64,000 nucleotides of DNA from Flavobacterium sp. JAS (lineage in GTDB: Bacteria; Bacteroidota; Bacteroidia; Flavobacteriales; Flavobacteriaceae), in NCBI RefSeq assembly GCF_020991455.1, contig NZ_JAJMOX010000001.1:62001-126000 (forward strand), given 5' to 3'. Positions 8,561 through 16,908 of the stretch are shown piece after piece. The position numbers and the translations under genes are program-made. Position 1 is the stretch's first letter; each line of letters opens with the position of its first letter. The notes beneath the pieces are model-generated. The model was not told the origin of the DNA. It did not search any database and saw only the letters and a program-made list of their open reading frames with translations.

Positions 8561-8587
8561 CCTCCTGCTTTAGCTGGAGGTTTTTTT
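8561..8587 (+). repeat. CCTCC...GGAGG hairpin with T run, 'tagctggag' repeat
   Basis: CCTCC and GGAGG enclose TGCTTTAGCT and are followed by seven T residues, so it could also end transcription. The AATAG-hairpin and the following GGCTTTAGCCGAATTTT words are repeated in altered form at 11146-11285. The remaining spacer up to 8719 shows no gene. Confidence 0.6.
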
Positions 8588-8719
8588 ATGTTTTGAAAGG
8601 AATGGCTTTAGCCGAATTTTGATTTTGTAAAGAGTTCCAAAGGAACGGATCATATTGTAGGGATGGATTTTAATCCGTCCTATGGGAGATTATTTGTTGT
8701 GTTTGATTCTTAGATTGAA

Positions 8720-9076
8720 TTATGCTTCTAACTCCCACAATAATTTTATGGATAATACAATTGATAAAAAGCAAAAAATCCAAAATATAATTTGACCCGC
8801 AGCTCCTTTAAATTTAAGCCCTAAGATTTCAAGTTCAATTTTTCCGGATACATATTCAAGGACCAAAACAATAAATAGAGACACTATTGCCGCCATTGGA
8901 AGTCCAATAGCTGCGGCAAAATGTTTTTGAGCAATTGGCAGCCAAATTTGAGTATCATATCCTCTTTTTGCCATTATGAAAAAAACATAAATAGAAAATA
9001 AAGTTATTAGTGTTGCTGCGACCCATGCAAAGATGCCTACGATTTTCTTTTTATTATTATAATCTTCATTGTCCAT
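8720..9076 (-). CDS. Small three-helix membrane protein, function unknown
   Basis: A 118-residue protein of no family I recognise. Three hydrophobic segments are evident: about residues 13-34, 52-74 and 92-112 (IIFWIFCFLSIVLSIKLLWE). A charged, Asn/Lys-rich N-terminus (MDNEDYNNKKK) precedes the first. The start is the only ATG in frame upstream of the first helix. It is isolated between repeat-rich spacers and the tRNA-Leu gene. Because it is small and lacks relatives in the window, its role cannot be proposed. Confidence 0.7.
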   Translation of the reverse strand: MDNEDYNNKKKIVGIFAWVAATLITLFSIYVFFIMAKRGYDTQIWLPIAQKHFAAAIGLPMAAIVSLFIVLVLEYVSGKIELEILGLKFKGAAGQIIFWIFCFLSIVLSIKLLWELEA

Positions 9077-9266
9077 ATAAAGTTTTTAAAGATTTGAATT
9101 TTTTAAAGACATGTCTAGTTTGTTTAGATCCTCTTGAAAAAAAAGTTAATTTATTTGAAATCAGATGGGTATGTTTAGATGTGTTTCCCGAAATCAAATA
9201 TAGAAAGAATTTTATAAATCAGAGAAAAGCTTTTTGGAGGCAAAAAATAAGAAATGCACTAAAAAC

Positions 9267-9298
9267 AAAAAAGCTTCTGATTTCTCAGAAGCTTTTTT
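9267..9298 (-). terminator. Intrinsic terminator after tRNA-Leu
   Basis: AAGCTTCTGA and TCAGAAGCTT form a perfect stem with loop TTTC, flanked by A and T runs on both sides, so it can act in either direction. It is just 3' of tRNA-Leu on the minus strand. Confidence 0.88.
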
Positions 9299-9301
9299 CA
9301 G

Positions 9302-9383
9302 TGCGGATAATAGGACTCGAACCTACACGCCTTGCGGCACCAGATCCTAAGTCTGGCATGTCTACCAATTTCACCATATCCGC
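9302..9383 (-). tRNA. tRNA-Leu (anticodon TAG)
   Basis: Read on the minus strand: acceptor stem GCGGATA/TATCCGC, anticodon stem CCAGA/TCTGG with loop CTTAGGA (anticodon TAG), variable arm TGCCGCAAGGCGT of class II type, T-arm GGTTCGAGTCC, discriminator A. CCA is not encoded. The long variable arm and A73 are the usual leucine identity features. Confidence 0.96.
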
Positions 9384-9396
9384 TCAATTGTGGGTG

Positions 9397-9426
9397 CAAA
9401 GATAATCATAACTTCTACATTTCAAA
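9397..9426 (-). promoter_or_regulatory. Promoter of tRNA-Leu
   Basis: On the minus strand TTTG (9423-9426) and TATCTTTG (9397-9404) are 18 bases apart, the Bacteroidetes -33/-7 pattern, 13 bases before the tRNA. Confidence 0.75.
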
Positions 9427-9461
9427 ACATTTTTGCAAAAAAATATTAATTCTCTTTTTTG

Positions 9462-9469
9462 TATTTTTG
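9462..9469 (+). promoter_or_regulatory. Possible -7 element of the M20 dipeptidase gene
   Basis: TATTTTTG fits the TAnnTTTG element 22 bases before the start codon. A -33 TTTG at the expected distance is not evident (nearest is about 26 bases upstream), so this is tentative. Confidence 0.45.
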
Positions 9470-9491
9470 AATTTCTATAAAAATAATTTAA

Positions 9492-10880
9492 ATGGAAAAT
9501 ATTAAGTCATACGTTCAACAACATAAAGATCGCTTTATCAATGAGTTGATCGAATTATTAAAAATTCCGTCGGTAAGTGCCGACACTGCATATTCGCAAG
9601 ATGTTATTGATACTGCCGAGGCGGTAAAAGAAAGTTTATCAAAAGCAGGTTGCGATTTTGTCGAAATTTGCGATACTCCGGGCTATCCAATTATTTATGG
9701 AGAGAAAATAATCGACCCAAATTTACCTACAGTTCTTGTTTACGGACATTATGATGTTCAACCACCAGATCCAATCGAATTATGGACATCGCCACCATTC
9801 GAGCCTGTAATTAAAAAGACTGAAATTCATCCAGAAGGTGCAATTTTCGCCCGTGGAGCTTGTGACGACAAAGGCCAAATGTACATGCACGTAAAAGCGC
9901 TTGAATATATGGTGCAAACCAATAATTTGCCTTGTAACGTAAAATTCATGATCGAAGGCGAAGAAGAAGTAGGTTCAGCAAGTTTGGCTTGGTTTGTAGA
10001 ACGCAATCAAGAAAAACTGAAAAATGACGTAATTCTAATTTCAGATACCGGAATGATCTCTAATCAACAACCATCGATCACGACAGGTTTACGTGGTTTG
10101 AGTTATGTTGAGGTTGAGGTTACAGGTCCAAACCGCGATTTGCATTCAGGATTATATGGTGGAGCAGTGGCGAACCCAATCAATGTTTTGGCAAAAATGA
10201 TCGCTTCAATGCACGACGAAGACAATCATATTACCATTCCTGGTTTCTACGATAAAGTACAAGAATTATCTCTTGAAGAAAGAGCCGAAATGGCAAAAGC
10301 GCCTTTCAGCCTTGAAAAATATAAAAAGGCCTTAGATCTAAACGATGTTTACGGCGAAAAAGGATATGTAACCAACGAACGCAACTCGATTCGTCCAACA
10401 TTAGACGTAAACGGAATATGGGGCGGATATCAAGGCGAAGGAGCAAAAACCGTTATTGCGAGCAAAGCATTTGCTAAAATCTCAATGCGTTTGGTTCCAA
10501 ATCAGGATTGGCATGAAATCACAGAACTTTTCACTAAACATTTTCTAAGTATTGCACCGGCTGGAGTTACCGTAAAAGTAACGCCACATCATGGTGGACA
10601 AGGTTATGTAACGCCAATTGACAGTATTGGATATCAGGCAGCAAACAAAGCGTATACAGAGACTTTTGGAGTTCCTGCAATTCCGGTTCGCTCAGGCGGA
10701 AGTATCCCGATTGTAGCTTTATTCGAAAAAGAATTAAAAAGCAAAACAATCCTTATGGGCTTTGGTTTAGATTCTGATGCAATTCACTCGCCAAACGAAC
10801 ATTTCGGAATTTTTAATTACTTAAAAGGAATCGAAACTATTCCGTTGTTTTACAAATATTTTGTAGAGCTTTCTAAATAA
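9492..10880 (+). CDS. M20 family dipeptidase
   Basis: A 462-residue cytosolic metallopeptidase of the M20 family (carnosinase/CNDP-type dipeptidases). The zinc site motifs are all present: YGHYDVQPPD near residue 83, RGACDDKGQ near 120 (bridging Asp), EGEEEVGS near 155 with the catalytic Glu, SDTGM near 180, and the C-terminal HSPNEHFG near residue 432. The dimerisation lid segment is marked by HSGLYGGAVANP. It probably cleaves dipeptides in the cytoplasm. It stands alone with its own terminator hairpins downstream. Confidence 0.94.
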   Translation: MENIKSYVQQHKDRFINELIELLKIPSVSADTAYSQDVIDTAEAVKESLSKAGCDFVEICDTPGYPIIYGEKIIDPNLPTVLVYGHYDVQPPDPIELWTSPPFEPVIKKTEIHPEGAIFARGACDDKGQMYMHVKALEYMVQTNNLPCNVKFMIEGEEEVGSASLAWFVERNQEKLKNDVILISDTGMISNQQPSITTGLRGLSYVEVEVTGPNRDLHSGLYGGAVANPINVLAKMIASMHDEDNHITIPGFYDKVQELSLEERAEMAKAPFSLEKYKKALDLNDVYGEKGYVTNERNSIRPTLDVNGIWGGYQGEGAKTVIASKAFAKISMRLVPNQDWHEITELFTKHFLSIAPAGVTVKVTPHHGGQGYVTPIDSIGYQAANKAYTETFGVPAIPVRSGGSIPIVALFEKELKSKTILMGFGLDSDAIHSPNEHFGIFNYLKGIETIPLFYKYFVELSK

Positions 10881-10888
10881 GGTTTCGC

Positions 10889-10919
10889 TCTTTGTCAAAG
10901 TTTAAAACTTTGACAAAGA
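10889..10919 (+). repeat. CTTTGTCAAAG palindrome, copy 2
   Basis: TCTTTGTCAAAGTTT, one A, then the exact complement. It begins 9 bases after the dipeptidase stop. Unlike copy 1 it lacks an immediate T run; a better terminator follows at 10943. Confidence 0.8.
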
Positions 10920-10942
10920 TGAATCTGATAAATATACAATTC

Positions 10943-10982
10943 AAAATCCGTTTATTCTTTATAAGAGTAAGCGGATTTTTTT
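10943..10982 (+). terminator. Intrinsic terminator after M20 dipeptidase
   Basis: ATCCGTTTA and TAAGCGGAT form a 9-pair stem (one T-G), flanked by AAA on the left and a seven-T run on the right. Confidence 0.82.
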
Positions 10983-11002
10983 ATGGACGTTCCCTTCGGT
11001 CG

Positions 11003-11285
11003 TCCCGATAGCTATCGGGATTCGGCTATATCTTTTATTCCGTTCTACTTCATAAAAGAATACCGCCTCTATCCCTAACGCGGAAGATAGGTTCAAAGTT
11101 GCAGAGGTTCAAAATGACAAAGGTTTTAGCATCAAAATTGAATAGTCTCTAGCTTCAGCTAGGGGATTTTTAGAGAAAAGGAATTGGCTTTAACCGAATT
11201 TTTTAATCTTCAAAACGTAATTATTTGGCTAAAGCCATTTTCTAACAACCCATTTCAAACCCCAGCTAAAGCTGGAGCCTATTCA
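11003..11285. repeat. Repeat-filled spacer before the lipoprotein gene
   Basis: No gene is seen between 10983 and 11437. The spacer holds an 18-base perfect palindrome centred on CCCGATAGCTATCGGG (11003-11020), then AGTCTCTAGCTTCAGC...GGCTTTAACCGAATTTT (11146-11195) and its partly inverted partner TTGGCTAAAGCC...CAGCTAAAGCTGG ending 11285. These are the same words as at 8556-8620. Confidence 0.65.
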
Positions 11286-11437
11286 AAAAACTTTTGCGTC
11301 TTAGCGCCTTCGTGGCAAAAGAAAACTTAGTGCCTCAGGAACTTAGGATCTCAGCACCTTTAAAAAAACTTGCATATTAAAAAATAACTTCTACATTTGT
11401 AGAGCAACATCTATAATTGTAGAGTTAAAATATTCAA

Positions 11438-11860
11438 ATGAGACCACTTTTAATTTTATTGTTTTGCGCAATACTGTTTTCGGGATGCAAAAGCAAGCCC
11501 ATCAATCAGAAAATTGACCGAAAAAAAGAAGGTGTTTGGATAGACGATTATACGCAAGACAGTGTCAGATACAAATCGTTTGAATATTATAAACACGATG
11601 AACCCGTAAAAAAGTGGAAATCTTACATTGGCGGAAAAATCTACAAAACGGAGAAATACAAAAACGGAATTTGTACGGTTACTTATTATTATGAAAACGG
11701 AAAAATAGAATCAAAAGGAAAAACGAAATTAGAAACCAATTCTGTACAAACGCACTGGTTTTATTTTGGAGATTGGAAATTCTACTCTGACAAAGGAAAA
11801 TTAACCGAAATCAAGAAATACAACAACGGCGAATTGATTTCGGTACAAAAGATAAAATAA
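11438..11860 (+). CDS. Small lipoprotein with MORN/YwqK-like repeats
   Basis: A 140-residue predicted lipoprotein: signal peptide with lipobox near SGCKSK at residue 18. The body contains repeats of the form ...YKNGICTVTYYYENGKIESKG and KFYSDKGKLTEIKKYNNGE, the phrase type found in YwqK-like antitoxin/MORN-variant proteins. These repeats are usually beta-hairpins with unknown ligands. The gene lies 19 bases before a TPR/DUF6624 gene on the same strand and may be co-transcribed with it. Function unknown. Confidence 0.75.
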   Translation: MRPLLILLFCAILFSGCKSKPINQKIDRKKEGVWIDDYTQDSVRYKSFEYYKHDEPVKKWKSYIGGKIYKTEKYKNGICTVTYYYENGKIESKGKTKLETNSVQTHWFYFGDWKFYSDKGKLTEIKKYNNGELISVQKIK

Positions 11861-11879
11861 TCCAAATAATATTAAATTT

Positions 11880-12842
11880 ATGAAAAAACTAATTGCTTTC
11901 TTTATGGTAATAAATGTTGGTTTCCTACAAGCACAAACTTATAAGGAATTTGTTCAAAAAGGAGATTCTTGTTACCAAGCAAAAGATTATAAAACATCTG
12001 TTGGTTATTATGAGAAAGCTTTTAAAATAGAGCACAAAACCTCGGGAGATTTATACAATGGTGCGTGTTCTGCCGCTTTATTAAATGACAATAAAAAAGC
12101 ATTGGACTGGTTAAATTTAGCAATTGATAATGGTTATGAGGGTATCGCACATTTGCAAATAGATAAAGATTTAGAATCTTTACACAGTAAAAAAGAATGG
12201 CAAGAATTAATTACTAAATTTCAAAAGAAATTAGAAATTTTAGAAGTGAATTATGATAAACCTTTGCAAAAAGAGCTTTTAGCAATTTACGCCGATGATC
12301 AGGGAATTCGCGGAGACTTTATGAAAGTTTATAAAGAGAAAGGTTCCGGAAGCAAAGAAGTTGATAGTCTTGGCAAAATCATGATGTACAAAGACAGTTT
12401 AAATTTAATTAAAGTTTCAAAAATACTCGATGAAAGAGGTTGGCTTGGAAAAGATGTTATAGGATCGCAGGCAAATCAAACCTTGTTTTTGGTGATTCAG
12501 CATTCGGATTTAAAAACGCAGCAAAAGTATATGCCAATGATGAAAGAAGCTGTGAAAAAGGGAAATGCAAAAGCAAGTTCTTTAGCCTTAATGGAAGACA
12601 GAGTTTCTTTGAGAGAAAGTCACAAGCAAATTTACGGAAGTCAGATTTCTATGATTCCGGGTGTCAAAGCTTTTGTTTTGCCGCTTGATGATCCTGATAA
12701 TGTAGATAAAAGACGCGCAGAAGTAGGTTTGGGGCCAATAGCGGATTATGTAAAGAAATGGAATATCGTTTGGGATGTTGAAGCTTATAAAAAAGAACTC
12801 CCGGAACTGGAAAGAATTAGTCAACAAAAGAAAACGAAATAG
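11880..12842 (+). CDS. TPR protein with DUF6624-like C-terminal domain
   Basis: A 320-residue exported protein with signal peptide MKKLIAFFMVINVGFLQAQ. Residues about 25-105 form one or two TPR-like units (FVQKGDSCYQAKDYKTSVGY YEKAF). The remainder (ADDQGIRGDF... QANQTLFLVIQHSDL ... LMEDRVSLRESHKQIYGSQ) matches the phrase pattern I associate with DUF6624, a domain of unknown function common in Bacteroidetes. No catalytic residues are assigned. It follows the lipoprotein gene by 19 bases and precedes a BlaI/M56 pair by a 143-base spacer of AGAAG/CTTAGAACC-type repeats. Confidence 0.72.
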   Translation: MKKLIAFFMVINVGFLQAQTYKEFVQKGDSCYQAKDYKTSVGYYEKAFKIEHKTSGDLYNGACSAALLNDNKKALDWLNLAIDNGYEGIAHLQIDKDLESLHSKKEWQELITKFQKKLEILEVNYDKPLQKELLAIYADDQGIRGDFMKVYKEKGSGSKEVDSLGKIMMYKDSLNLIKVSKILDERGWLGKDVIGSQANQTLFLVIQHSDLKTQQKYMPMMKEAVKKGNAKASSLALMEDRVSLRESHKQIYGSQISMIPGVKAFVLPLDDPDNVDKRRAEVGLGPIADYVKKWNIVWDVEAYKKELPELERISQQKKTK

Positions 12843-12985
12843 CCCACGGATTTTAGAAAGATATTTAGAGGCAAGATTGTAGAAGCAAGATGCAAGATGT
12901 TAGATGGAAGACTTTAGAATTTACTTAATACGTGGCAAAAAAAACTTAGAACCTTAGTAACTCAGAACCTTAGAACCTAAAGAAA

Positions 12986-13357
12986 ATGCAATTATCAAAC
13001 TCAGAAGAACAGTTAATGGAGCATCTTTGGAAGCTTGAAAAAGCTTTTATGAAAGATTTGCTCGAAGCTTATCCGGAGCCAAAGCCGGCGACGACAACCG
13101 TTGCAACGCTTTTGAAACGAATGATCGACAAGAAATTTGTAGCATATAATGAATTCGGGAATTCTCGGGAATATTATCCGTTGGTCAAAAAAACAGCTTA
13201 TTTCTCCAAACATGTAAACGGATTAATAAGTAGTTTTTTTAATAATTCGGCATCACAATTTGCTTCTTTTTTTACGACCGAAACTAATTTATCAACTTCG
13301 GAATTAGAAGAACTCAAGAAAATAATCGATTCAGAAATTCAAAAAAAGAAAAAATGA
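12986..13357 (+). CDS. BlaI/MecI family transcriptional regulator
   Basis: A 123-residue winged-helix repressor: N-terminal LSNSEEQLMEHLWKLEKAFM and TTTVATLLKRMIDKKFVAY fit the BlaI/MecI/CopY DNA-binding fold, with a C-terminal dimerisation tail. In known systems the repressor is cut after activation of an M56 membrane peptidase. Here the M56 gene starts on an ATGA overlap with this gene's stop, so the pair is translationally coupled. Confidence 0.92.
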   Translation: MQLSNSEEQLMEHLWKLEKAFMKDLLEAYPEPKPATTTVATLLKRMIDKKFVAYNEFGNSREYYPLVKKTAYFSKHVNGLISSFFNNSASQFASFFTTETNLSTSELEELKKIIDSEIQKKKK

Positions 13358-14580
13358 TAAGCTATCTTTTAAAATCAGGAATACTGCTTTTGGTTTTTTA
13401 TGCAGTGTATAAATTATGGTTAGAAAACGAAAAAATGTTTCGCTTTAATCGTGCTTACTTAATTGGAAGTTTGGTTTTTAGCTTGATTATTCCGCTGCAA
13501 TTGTTCTCGATTGAACTTCCTTTTTCAGCAGAAATCAGTAAGATTCAACTGGACGGAATTGTAATTAGAGCCAATAAAGTAGTTGTTGACAAGATCGACT
13601 ACAGCGAAATCATAATGTACATTTTAGGTGTAGTTTATGTGGTAATTGCACTTGTTTTGGTCTTTCGATTTGTGATGAATTTGTTTTCTTTTTATCAAAA
13701 AATGAGAAACAATAAAACTCAGCTTATTCACGATCATAAAGTGGTTTTGATAAAAGAAGCGATTTTGCCACATTCTTTCTGGAATGCTATTTTTATTAAT
13801 GAAGAAGAGTTTCAAAACAATAAAATTCCACTGGAATTGCTAACGCACGAACAAGCGCATTTACAGCAAAAACATACTTTGGATATTCTATTTATCGAGA
13901 TTTTGCAAATCATATTTTGGTTTAATCCGCTGATTATTTTTTACAAAAAAGCCATAAAACTAAATCACGAATTTCTGGCTGATGAAGCAGTAAATAAACA
14001 GTTTAATTCAGTTTCAACGTATCAAAATTTGTTGCTTGATATGGTTTTTAATAAAAGCAATGTTGGTTTAGCGAGTACAATTAATTATCAAATAACTAAA
14101 AAACGTTTTTTAATGATGACAAAAGAAAAATCTCCGGTAAAAAGTATGCTTAAAGTTTTGAGTGTTGGTGTCATTAGCAGCTTATTATTGTTTGTTTTTA
14201 GCACAAAAACTTCGGCACAAGAAGTGCTGAACAAAATTGGTGATCAGGAAAAAACCGATTATGTAACGATGGCAGAAATCGAAGTAAAACCTGAATTTCC
14301 GGGCGGAGTTATAGAATTTTATAAGTATGTAGGACAGAATTTTAAAATGCCGGATGAGGCTGCAAAGAACAAAATTGAAGGAAAAGCTTATATGCAGTTT
14401 ATTGTCGAAAAAGATGGACGTTTGTCTAAAATTAAAGTCTTAAAAGATGCCGGATACGGAATTGGAGCCGAAGCAGTTCGTGTTTTGAAAAAATCTCCAA
14501 AATGGACACCGGGAACTATTAAAGGAAAACCGGTTAGAGTAATGTACAGTTTGCCAATATTGGTTCAGGCGGCATCATAA
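13354..14580 (+). CDS. M56 family (BlaR1-like) membrane peptidase fused to a TonB C-terminal domain
   Basis: A 408-residue protein. Four hydrophobic segments surround the zinc metallopeptidase site HEQAH at residues 165-169 (HExxH type), with the second Glu in NHEFLADE near 206-211. After a transmembrane helix near 265-285 (VISSLLLFVFS) it ends not in a penicillin-binding sensor but in a TonB-like domain from about 312 (PEFPGGVIEFYKYVGQNFK ... YMQFIVEKDGRLSK). That architecture is recurrent in Bacteroidetes. The domain faces the periplasm and may sense an envelope signal or contact TonB receptors. It is coupled to the upstream repressor gene. Confidence 0.9.
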   Translation: MISYLLKSGILLLVFYAVYKLWLENEKMFRFNRAYLIGSLVFSLIIPLQLFSIELPFSAEISKIQLDGIVIRANKVVVDKIDYSEIIMYILGVVYVVIALVLVFRFVMNLFSFYQKMRNNKTQLIHDHKVVLIKEAILPHSFWNAIFINEEEFQNNKIPLELLTHEQAHLQQKHTLDILFIEILQIIFWFNPLIIFYKKAIKLNHEFLADEAVNKQFNSVSTYQNLLLDMVFNKSNVGLASTINYQITKKRFLMMTKEKSPVKSMLKVLSVGVISSLLLFVFSTKTSAQEVLNKIGDQEKTDYVTMAEIEVKPEFPGGVIEFYKYVGQNFKMPDEAAKNKIEGKAYMQFIVEKDGRLSKIKVLKDAGYGIGAEAVRVLKKSPKWTPGTIKGKPVRVMYSLPILVQAAS

Positions 14581-14581
14581 C

Positions 14582-14615
14582 AAAAAAAATCCGCTTCTGG
14601 ATTCCAGAAGCGGAT
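14582..14615 (-). terminator. Intrinsic terminator, minus strand
   Basis: ATCCGCTTCTGG and CCAGAAGCGGAT make a perfect 12-pair stem with a 3-base loop. The A run at 14582-14588 becomes a U run on minus-strand transcripts, so it ends the saccharopine dehydrogenase-like transcript; on the plus strand the T run is absent. Confidence 0.8.
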
Positions 14616-14661
14616 AAATTAAAAACTAAAAAAAAATTCTAAAAAACAAACAAACCAGACC

Positions 14662-16026
14662 CTAGAACAAATCTGGATTGTAACCGAAATAAGGCATAAT
14701 TTGTTCGTTAAAAACAACCCCATATTCTTCTAACTCCTTTAAAATTGGCTGATACACTTCCTCTTTTATCGGAAGTTGTACGCCCGGAGTTGTGATTTTT
14801 TTATTCAAAATCAATAATGTCGCCATCGCAACGGGTAATCCAACCGTTTTTGCCATTGCAGTATACGTTTGATCGTCGCCAATGCAAACCATTTTTGAGT
14901 CAATTTGTCTTTTCTCGCCATTGATTTCAAAACCAAACTTATGATACATTACAATCATATCTTTATCATTTGGTTCCAGAGTCCAACTGTCCGAAAGTAT
15001 TTTTTCTAATATTTGAGCCGGAGTTGCATTAGGTAAATTCACTTTTTTGTCAGGATTAAACAAATCCAGTTCCAAAAGTTTATCCCACATAATATCGTCC
15101 TGATCAATTTTTAAGATCAATCTCGTTTTAATCTCTACAGAATCTGTTGGGTGATACGGTAAAAAAGAATTTACGAACTGGCGGTAGCTCATATTTTCAG
15201 AATCTTCCATGATATAACTATCATCTGTCATTCCTAATTGTATAAACATGTTCCAGGCTTTCGAGTAGCCAACTCTTCTAATGGTTCCTCTATATAAAGT
15301 CAGAATATCGTCTAAACCGTAAATCGATCTGTATTTAAGCGAATCGCGATTCGAATAAGCTTCAAATTTGCCATAATCTTCTACTTCAAGAAATTCGGTT
15401 CTGCGAAACAAAGCTCCGTAGGGAATATATTTGTAAGTTCCTTCCTGAATAAACTTTGCTGCACCGCCCTGACCAGCCAAAACAACGTTTCTAGGCGCCC
15501 AGGTAAATTTATAATTCCATAAATTATTATCCGATTCCGGAGCTACTAAACCACCACAAAACGATTCAAAAAGTAACATTTTACCACCTTTTACTCTAAT
15601 TTCATCAATAACTTTCATGGCACTCATGTGGTCGATCCCGGGATCAAGACCAATTTCATTCATGAAAATCAAATTATTCTTCTTTGCTTCTTCATCCAGA
15701 GCTTGCATTGCATCACTTATATAAGATGCAGTAACAAGGTGTTTTTTAAATTCTAAACAATCTTTGGCAATTTCAATATGCAAATGTGCCGGCAACATCG
15801 AGATTACAATAGAAGCTTTTTCTATGGCTGCTTTTCTTTCTTCAGTATTAAAAATATCTAAAGCTATTGGAGTTGCATTTGGGTGTTTCTGTGTCTTTTT
15901 TTCGGCTAGAGCCAAAGATAAATCGGCTACTATAAGATGTAGATTTTCACTCTCAGATTTTGATAACAAATATCGTATTAACGATGATGCAGATCTGCCT
16001 GCTCCAATAATTAAAATGCTTCTCAT
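14662..16026 (-). CDS. Saccharopine dehydrogenase family oxidoreductase
   Basis: A 454-residue protein with an N-terminal NAD(P)-binding Rossmann motif ILIIGAGRSASSL and the rest resembling the saccharopine dehydrogenase C-terminal domain (SYISDAMQALDEEAKKNNLI, NEIGLDPGIDHMSAMKVID). The substrate could be saccharopine, as in lysine breakdown, but the family also includes enzymes with other roles. It is convergent with the M56 gene and shares a terminator region. A promoter match is present upstream (16044-16074). Confidence 0.87.
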   Translation of the reverse strand: MRSILIIGAGRSASSLIRYLLSKSESENLHLIVADLSLALAEKKTQKHPNATPIALDIFNTEERKAAIEKASIVISMLPAHLHIEIAKDCLEFKKHLVTASYISDAMQALDEEAKKNNLIFMNEIGLDPGIDHMSAMKVIDEIRVKGGKMLLFESFCGGLVAPESDNNLWNYKFTWAPRNVVLAGQGGAAKFIQEGTYKYIPYGALFRRTEFLEVEDYGKFEAYSNRDSLKYRSIYGLDDILTLYRGTIRRVGYSKAWNMFIQLGMTDDSYIMEDSENMSYRQFVNSFLPYHPTDSVEIKTRLILKIDQDDIMWDKLLELDLFNPDKKVNLPNATPAQILEKILSDSWTLEPNDKDMIVMYHKFGFEINGEKRQIDSKMVCIGDDQTYTAMAKTVGLPVAMATLLILNKKITTPGVQLPIKEEVYQPILKELEEYGVVFNEQIMPYFGYNPDLF

Positions 16027-16043
16027 GTTTTAAATTTATAACA

Positions 16044-16074
16044 CAAATATATTAAAATGTTATATATGTAACAA
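16044..16074 (-). promoter_or_regulatory. Promoter of the saccharopine dehydrogenase-like gene
   Basis: On the minus strand TTG (16072-16074) and TATATTTG (16044-16051) are 20 bases apart, matching the Bacteroidetes pattern, with the start codon 17 bases downstream of the -7 element. Confidence 0.65.
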
Positions 16075-16221
16075 TTTTAATTTACTAAAAATGCATTATT
16101 TTTTATTTTGATGCTAAAATGTAGCGGATTTCCTTTTAATGAAAGATTTTTAAAAACTAAAAAGCTTTTTAAGTTCTATTGAAGTATTTTTGTTTTGAAA
16201 AAATTGAAAAGTATAGAAACT

Positions 16222-16608
16222 ATGAAAAGAAGAATTGTTTTAACAGGAGCTTTTATCGGAATGTTAGCTATTATTCTAGGTGCTTTTGGGGCGCATTTAT
16301 TAAAAAAGTATTTATCTGTCGAAGAACTAAATACTTTTGAAGTTGGAGTTCGTTACCAAATGTATCATGCTTTCTTTTTATTCTTTTTATCTACCAGAAA
16401 AGACATTGCCGAAAAAACCTTAAAAACAATCTATAACTTGGTTGTTGCCGGAGTACTTCTGTTTAGCGGTTCAATCTATTTACTGGCTACAAAAAACTTC
16501 ACTTTGTTCGATTTTAAAATTATCGTATTCGCAACACCTTTAGGCGGTTTCTTATTAATTATTGCTTGGGCGCTATTATTTGTTACGATTTTGAGGAGAA
16601 AATCATAA
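16222..16608 (+). CDS. DUF423 family membrane protein
   Basis: About 128 residues, start ATG at 16222 (MKRRIVLTGAFIGMLAIILG). Four hydrophobic helices, with the conserved GAFGAHLLKK in the first and the YQMYHAFFLF segment in the second, are diagnostic of DUF423 (YgdD type). An upstream in-frame TTG would add a short Lys-rich leader with no support. Function unknown; the family is found next to many unrelated genes. Confidence 0.88.
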   Translation: MKRRIVLTGAFIGMLAIILGAFGAHLLKKYLSVEELNTFEVGVRYQMYHAFFLFFLSTRKDIAEKTLKTIYNLVVAGVLLFSGSIYLLATKNFTLFDFKIIVFATPLGGFLLIIAWALLFVTILRRKS

Positions 16609-16866
16609 AATCCAGAATAAAAAATTCTATCTAAAAATTAATCTTTAATTTTGTCTCATAAATAACATATAATCTTGTTTATGTGAGTTTATTTTGTTTT
16701 TTACTTTAATTAGTAAAAAATGTAACAAATTCATTTACTGGGTTATAAGAAAACAAATTAAAAGCAGTTATTTTTTTGTTTTATTAATTTTAAACATCAA
16801 ATTTTACTTTATTAATATAAATTAAAGTGAAATTGAAATATTTTTAATGGTTTAACAATAAATCTA

Positions 16867-16874
16867 TAATTTTG
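16867..16874 (+). promoter_or_regulatory. Probable -7 element of pckA
   Basis: TAATTTTG fits TAnnTTTG 34 bases before the start of pckA; no clear -33 TTG is visible. The 300-base spacer (16609-16908) is A/T-rich and otherwise has no gene. Confidence 0.5.
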
Positions 16875-16908
16875 CTTTTTATTAAATATCACACACAACT
16901 AAAAATTT

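Noticed and set aside
9010..9405. 131-codon plus-strand frame across tRNA-Leu
   Set aside because: It runs through the tRNA, its terminator and promoter; a shadow of RNA-gene sequence.
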